DNA from: Liolophura sinensis
Lineage: Eukaryota; Mollusca; Polyplacophora; Chitonida; Chitonidae
Direction of reading: 5' to 3'
Length of the DNA stretch: 64,000 bases
Assembly: GCF_032854445.1 (NCBI RefSeq)
Contig: NC_088295.1
Span: 9,118,501 to 9,182,500 of the forward strand
Below the pieces are notes generated by a model. That model worked only from the letters and a program-made list of their open reading frames with translations, was not told where the DNA came from and made no database searches. Of the stretch, positions 58,926-64,000 are shown in pieces. How positions within the stretch are numbered: position 1 is the stretch's first letter; every line of letters starts with the position of its first letter. Position numbers and translations under genes: made by a program.

Positions 58926-61900
58926 GCCGACATGCAGTCCAGAACGAGACAGTATGAAGTCTTTAAGGTGTGTCTCCGTTTGATACAAAATACTTGTGTC
59001 GGGAATGCGACAATTAATTATCTGGAATAATATTGCTACAATATTTACTACACGTGCTTTAAACTCTGACCTCAGCAATCCAAATGCCACCGCCTCAGTA
59101 TATATCATCAACACCACAAAATTGAGAGATGTTTATTCCGTGTGTAGTAGTCTTAGACTGTCGAAGAAATGGGTTATAAATGACTAATTACGGAATTAAT
59201 TAATCACTAGGTAAAGTTTAATTATTCAGTTAAAATCAAGTTATTAGGTGCGAGAGATGTTCATGAATGGTGACAACAAAGCTACTTTTACTAACCTACT
59301 CACATGTATTGTTATTATCGTACTACTAGAGTAAACACTTGAGTAATTCATATGCAAACAAAGTTACATGCAGAACTCTTTCACCTTCCCCCAGAAAACT
59401 AACACAAAGCAAAATGAGTTGGGTAATCACTCACACCCGTGTCTAATGGAATACTTCATTTGCTAAACATGAGCTGGAGGTGAAAAAATATCTAGAACAA
59501 AGCAGTTGCTAGTACATCGCCATGTCGTAAGTAAAATAAATTAAAGAAGGCTGTTGAAGTATTTCATTTAAAATTTAGCTGTTTCTTTGCGTTTGATGTC
59601 TATATATTTCTTGTGAGTCGACATCTACTGGTACACTAACTTTTGTTATATCTCATATTTAGTTTGTGAGTTTGAGATATGTAGCGCTGGTCTGCACTGC
59701 AGTTATATAACAATGTAATGATAATTTATTTATTTATTATTTATTTGATTGGTGTGTCACAGTATATCGCAATGGTTTCATTTTGTTCACGTGAGATAAC
59801 TGGCACTGAACTGAAGGTGGAGTTGCTAGAGTCTGCCTAATGTTCGATGCCTGGTGGAATGAGTAGAAATGCATTATACCAATATATCTGAAAGCAAACC
59901 GTTTTCTTGAGGAACGTTACCCAGGCTTGCCTGTCTGGACAGTGCATGTTTTATGGGGCTATATTTGGATTGTCTTGGACGCCAGCCCAATACGATAGTG
60001 TTTCCGAATACGTCTTGATCCGCTATCCCCCTATCATCATGGCATTTACTCAGATGGCTGCATGTCCGAGTAATTCCTTGAAAATTATCTTACAGACAAA
60101 ACTATTCCTAGGTTTTCAATTGTTTTCTGTTTCCCTCGCCAGATTTATAATTGACTGGTGCTGCTTATCAGCTTTGATGGATGAATCCGGGGGGACATGT
60201 TACAACCTTGACCCCATAGACATATATTACTACACATTGAAATGTACGTCCCGGCAGTCATGCCGATTCCGACTGCCTGGTTGGGCATGTTCCTTTGATT
60301 GTCTTCTTGCAGCCTGTCAAGGGAAAAGCAGTCTAGGCGTGGTAATTGGAATGCTTAAAAAGACCCACAGGCCTTGAAAAATCAGCACTCTCGTCAACAA
60401 TGTATCGCAAATCCGTCGCACCCAGTACGCCTTCGTTAATGTTGTGCCTGCTTCTGCACACGTTTAGACTGCTAGTGCGAAATCTAACGAACTTAATTGT
60501 CTCAGTTGCATTCTCAACATTTTTGTATTTCCATTTGACGTCAGCAAAGCGCGCCTCGAGGGCCTTTCTTTACCAATTTAATAAGGCAATTTCGAACACT
60601 TGACGGGGATAAAAACGGGGATTTTGGTATAGAAAGCGTTTTTTTAGGCTTTTGCATGCCGAGAAAACATGATCATTAATTATTAATGCGCTTGGTTTTA
60701 ATATTATAAAGTTACGTAAAATGTTCATAACGGACGGATCGATTGAGTTACATGTGCAGTCTGAGGCTGGTATATACAGCTGTGAAAGACAGTCGGCACA
60801 ATGCCCAGAAGTTCACTAACTCTTTAAAGGCAGACTCCACATGCTTTTGTCAACTCAAACGATCCATTGCACTTGTTTTCTTTGCAAAGCTACGGGCATG
60901 GAACAGAGACACAAACCCTACGCAATCCACATGTTAAAGCACCTCTATATTTAAATCTGCCCAATAAACAATAATCTAGACACAACAAAGGTCCATTTTA
61001 AACTGAAATACAACAAACTACATGCAAAACCATATATTAATTTCGTTCTTTTATAAACAGGTTCCAGTTATGGCTTTTCGAGCTAATAGAAAACTTGATA
61101 CTTGGCATCAACGGGGGGATAATTTCTGAGATCCAGTGTTTATCTTTGATACCGTTGATCTGGTGAACCGAGTACAAAACCAACGTTTATCCGCAGGAGG
61201 CTGTAGATCTTTCCACATCGAGACCTCTAAGAATTGCACTGACAACTTTTTAGTAGTTTTGCGCCACGTTCACGCGCTGCAAATAGTGAATTCGACTATT
61301 CGAAGGAAAATAAGACAAGCGCTAGGGTCTACGTGTATTTCATGCCAATCTAGCATTCAATAAATCGCATCATCCCAGCGCGCGTTATTGAATAGGCTTG
61401 TCCTGTTTTCATACGACGAATCGCATCGTATGAACGAGGCTTAAGGCAACTAAAACACTAACGTTGCCAATGGTTGCATGGCGCGTCATTGGTTCTCTCA
61501 CAAACGGCTCATTTGCGTTCTGTTGTTAGGTTCTTTGTAAGACGTTTGATATTCCAATTAAATTTTGAAGGCGTCAGCGGGAGACCTTTTAGGCTGTAAA
61601 ATTACCCTTGATATTCATGCTTTTAAACTATCTACTGCTTCCTTGTAGCAGGAAAGGAAATAGCACACAATATATTCTTCATCTGGATATATCTTCAAAG
61701 GTTGGTGTCCTTTGCTCTCCTCCAGCATTCGTCTTTCCATAAATCTGTTTTTATCAAAGCACACTGGCTGGCCTATGGACAAAATTTGGCTTCTTGGTAA
61801 TGTGGATATGGAAGCCTATTGCTGGGGAGTTATGATGGCGCCAGGCTTGTATCGGAGTAGGAGGACAGACCGCCCTCAAAGCTTTAACATCATTAGCTTT

Positions 61901-64000
61901 ACTTCCCATTATACTATTACCTATCAGTTTTCATCAGAATCAGAGCTCTCAAAATATCTGACCTTTGACGAAATATTTACCCTACACACCAGAACCTGTT
62001 GTAAAGAAGAATACCCCGTGGCAAGCAAGCTTTATGCGAAGCCTTGCCAATGCATTTTACAACAAGTTAAAGCTAGTGCATTAAATTAAAGATGAAGTTG
62101 TTTGGAGCAGGATTGTAAAGCATGGTGTGTTCGTCATAGCAACCCTCTGAGATCCGGACGGAGCATCTAATCATCTCGGCTTCAAGTGAACCATGATGTC
62201 CTGTTCTACAAAGAAGTTTATCTTGAATGTCTAAGTGTTGAACAAGAGTCGGGGCTAGGGCGCTCTCCACGATCTTTATTGTAGGAGGTACATATTGATC
62301 GCAGCTCGCCACTTTGACCGACACTGCTTAAACAGCCAAAACACTCGGTAATGATAACAGTATTATCATTCGCCCAGCAAGGACCCCGAGCCATTAACGA
62401 CCGAGATAAAACCACGATGGGTGATTGGGTCTAAATATGGTCACTGCAGTCAGCTGTCTGGCTGATGTATCGGGCACTCCGCGTGGACATCTCTGCGACT
62501 TCGAGACAGAATATTTTTCTTGCCAAGTTTCACTATTACTTTCCCTGCGAAGATTCTCTGCCGCAGCCACTCTGTTTAATCTTCATTTCTCAATGCCTGG
62601 GAAAGTTTTGCAAGACAGCTGTCAATCTTACACCTAGTTTCCGAGTGTCGGAGATCGATACGTAATTGTTTTATTTCAAATCTTTTAACTGAGATGCCCA
62701 GTAAAGTGTGATGACGTGGATATTATTTATGTCCTCTTGTGAGCGTTTAGCACTAGAATGTGGCAAGTCTTAGCCATATTATCACCTTCTCTCTCCCAAA
62801 GTATCCACACGCCTACCTTTATGGCTACCCATAAAGCAAATTCCGGTTTTATGACGGATACTTAATCCTTTTCTCATTCCCTCACGACGGAAGCAAATGT
62901 TAATCAGTCGACGGCTGTCAGAAAATCAACGTCCTTCAGTGAATAAGGTCATCTAGGAGATAAAGCCCATTGCTGTTTGGGGAACGTAATATTCTCGGCA
63001 CTTCCTAATAAACGGATATTGTCTCAGTGTGAACATGTGGACTAAGGGACAATATCAATTTTCGGTCTCATAAACAAATACCCTCTCGACGTTACCAAAA
63101 TTACATGCTGGAAAGAGATAAAGACTTTAGTAGCTCAAAATTTTAAACTGACGTGTCCAAATCTGAAGAGCTGATAAAGCTTGCTTTGTTTGAAATAGGC
63201 CTCTGTTTTTTCACCACAGCCATTTGCAGTGCAGTATTGTCCCATATATAAGGCCGATTTGTGTACGTTAAGTGAATGTCTAGCTGCAAACCGTCTTGGC
63301 GTGTATTTTTATTGTGTTTTCCTTGTAATCCAGACTATGTGCATGTGGTCTGATGGCAATCGATGGGGCTCAATCCGAGTTAATTGGTCGTTTCTGCCAA
63401 AGCAGCCAGAGAAAGGCCAAAGTGTACACCTTTCCATTATGTCTTTAAGTGGTAGAAACTATAGCCCTAATTCTGGCTAAATCTCCAAGACCCTCAGCGA
63501 TAATAAGAAAATCTGTTACATAAGACGATGGAAATTGGCACATTCCGTGCAATGAATGTGAGGTAAATTGGATTTGTATACTATCTGCCAGGAGTGATAT
63601 TGGCCTATCGAGATACTGCGGGTAACATATCGCACACAGCGCCTTCTATCGAATCAATTTGTAATACGTCAGAATAGTAATCATATTTCCACTCCAGGAA
63701 AATCAAATCTTTTGCTTGATGGCCGCCCCTGTTTGTCGGTCATGACAGTGGGAAAGAAAAGCTGAGAACTGAAGTCGGATGAAGTGACCTCGGCCAAACT
63801 AGCACAGTATATGTGGTCCTTGGGCCAATTCTCGGACCGCTTGACAGCTTAATGCATGATGGGCGGCCAGTAAGGTGTTCACCATCTGAACTTAATCCAG
63901 TGCGGTGACTGGCTGTTCATTTTTTGGTAAATATTTGAGAACTCTCACCGGCTATTCTTAAGGTATCACTGCCTATCACTAACACTCTGCCCACATGAAG
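58926..64000. other. no gene recognised
   Basis: A further TTTA tract with 'ttatttgattggtgtg' near 59727-59756 may be a SINE 3' end. The longest frame (59907-60377, plus, 156 codons counting a TTG start; first ATG about 14 codons in) and those at 61712-62089 and 62073-62324 show no domain I recognise. None has a clear splice or promoter context. Confidence 0.4.

Noticed and set aside
59907-60377. Plus-strand 156-codon frame, Cys-rich and partly hydrophobic
   Set aside because: No recognisable domain, the start is not ATG, and no splice partners were found; not supportable as a gene from sequence alone.
61712-62089. Plus-strand 125-codon frame
   Set aside because: Non-ATG start and no recognisable motif.

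Overview
The window looks like ordinary nuclear DNA of an animal, most likely a mollusc (bivalve or gastropod). It is AT-rich and intron-bearing, with many degenerate tandem repeats. It also carries dispersed repeats whose consensus blocks (paired 'gtacggcgtaaaacaccaa' and 'acgacggcggccagcatta' type sequences, tRNA-like heads, TTTA tails) are familiar from molluscan genomes. There are no bacterial operons, CRISPR arrays or rRNA genes, and I found no intact tRNA gene. The species cannot be named from the sequence.

One protein-coding gene can be reconstructed with confidence. It is a nicotinic acetylcholine receptor-type Cys-loop ligand-gated ion channel subunit on the + strand, in six exons between 33245 and 38374. 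The joined reading frame gives 475 residues plus a stop, and only the first (signal-peptide) exon is missing. It has the Cys-loop, the vicinal cysteine pair of loop C that defines alpha-type subunits, the aromatic binding residues and four membrane segments. At the start of M2 it has Pro-Ala-Lys where cation channels have Gly-Glu-Lys. That resembles the signature of anion-selective Cys-loop receptors and of the acetylcholine-gated chloride channel subunits described in molluscs, so this is probably an inhibitory acetylcholine receptor subunit.

The rest is repeats and sequence with no recognisable gene. Region 1-8.2 kb: a higher-order minisatellite, a 0.73-kb transposon-like element with long terminal inverted repeats, and a cluster of SINE-like repeats. 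Region 8-33 kb: mostly featureless, with minisatellites at 11.3-12.6, 17.9 and 23.7-24.4 kb and a tRNA-like inverted repeat at 19.6-20.0 kb. Region 33-39 kb: the receptor gene, with duplicated intronic segments and a 27-bp minisatellite starting at its stop codon. Region 41.5-51.2 kb: the densest mobile and repeat area, with a large hairpin of about 300-bp arms, several SINE-like copies, a 43-bp minisatellite with five-unit higher-order periodicity, a duplicated 0.4-kb segment, a second copy of the 4.2-kb element and a TA-flanked MITE. Region 53.8-58.9 kb: an Asp-coding 18-bp repeat, a 54-bp minisatellite, a decayed LINE reverse-transcriptase tail and another SINE. Region 59-64 kb: nothing recognisable.

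The exon calls rest on translation, splice-site phase and family motifs read by eye. Mobile-element calls rest on internal repeat comparison and remembered family features, not on a database search.
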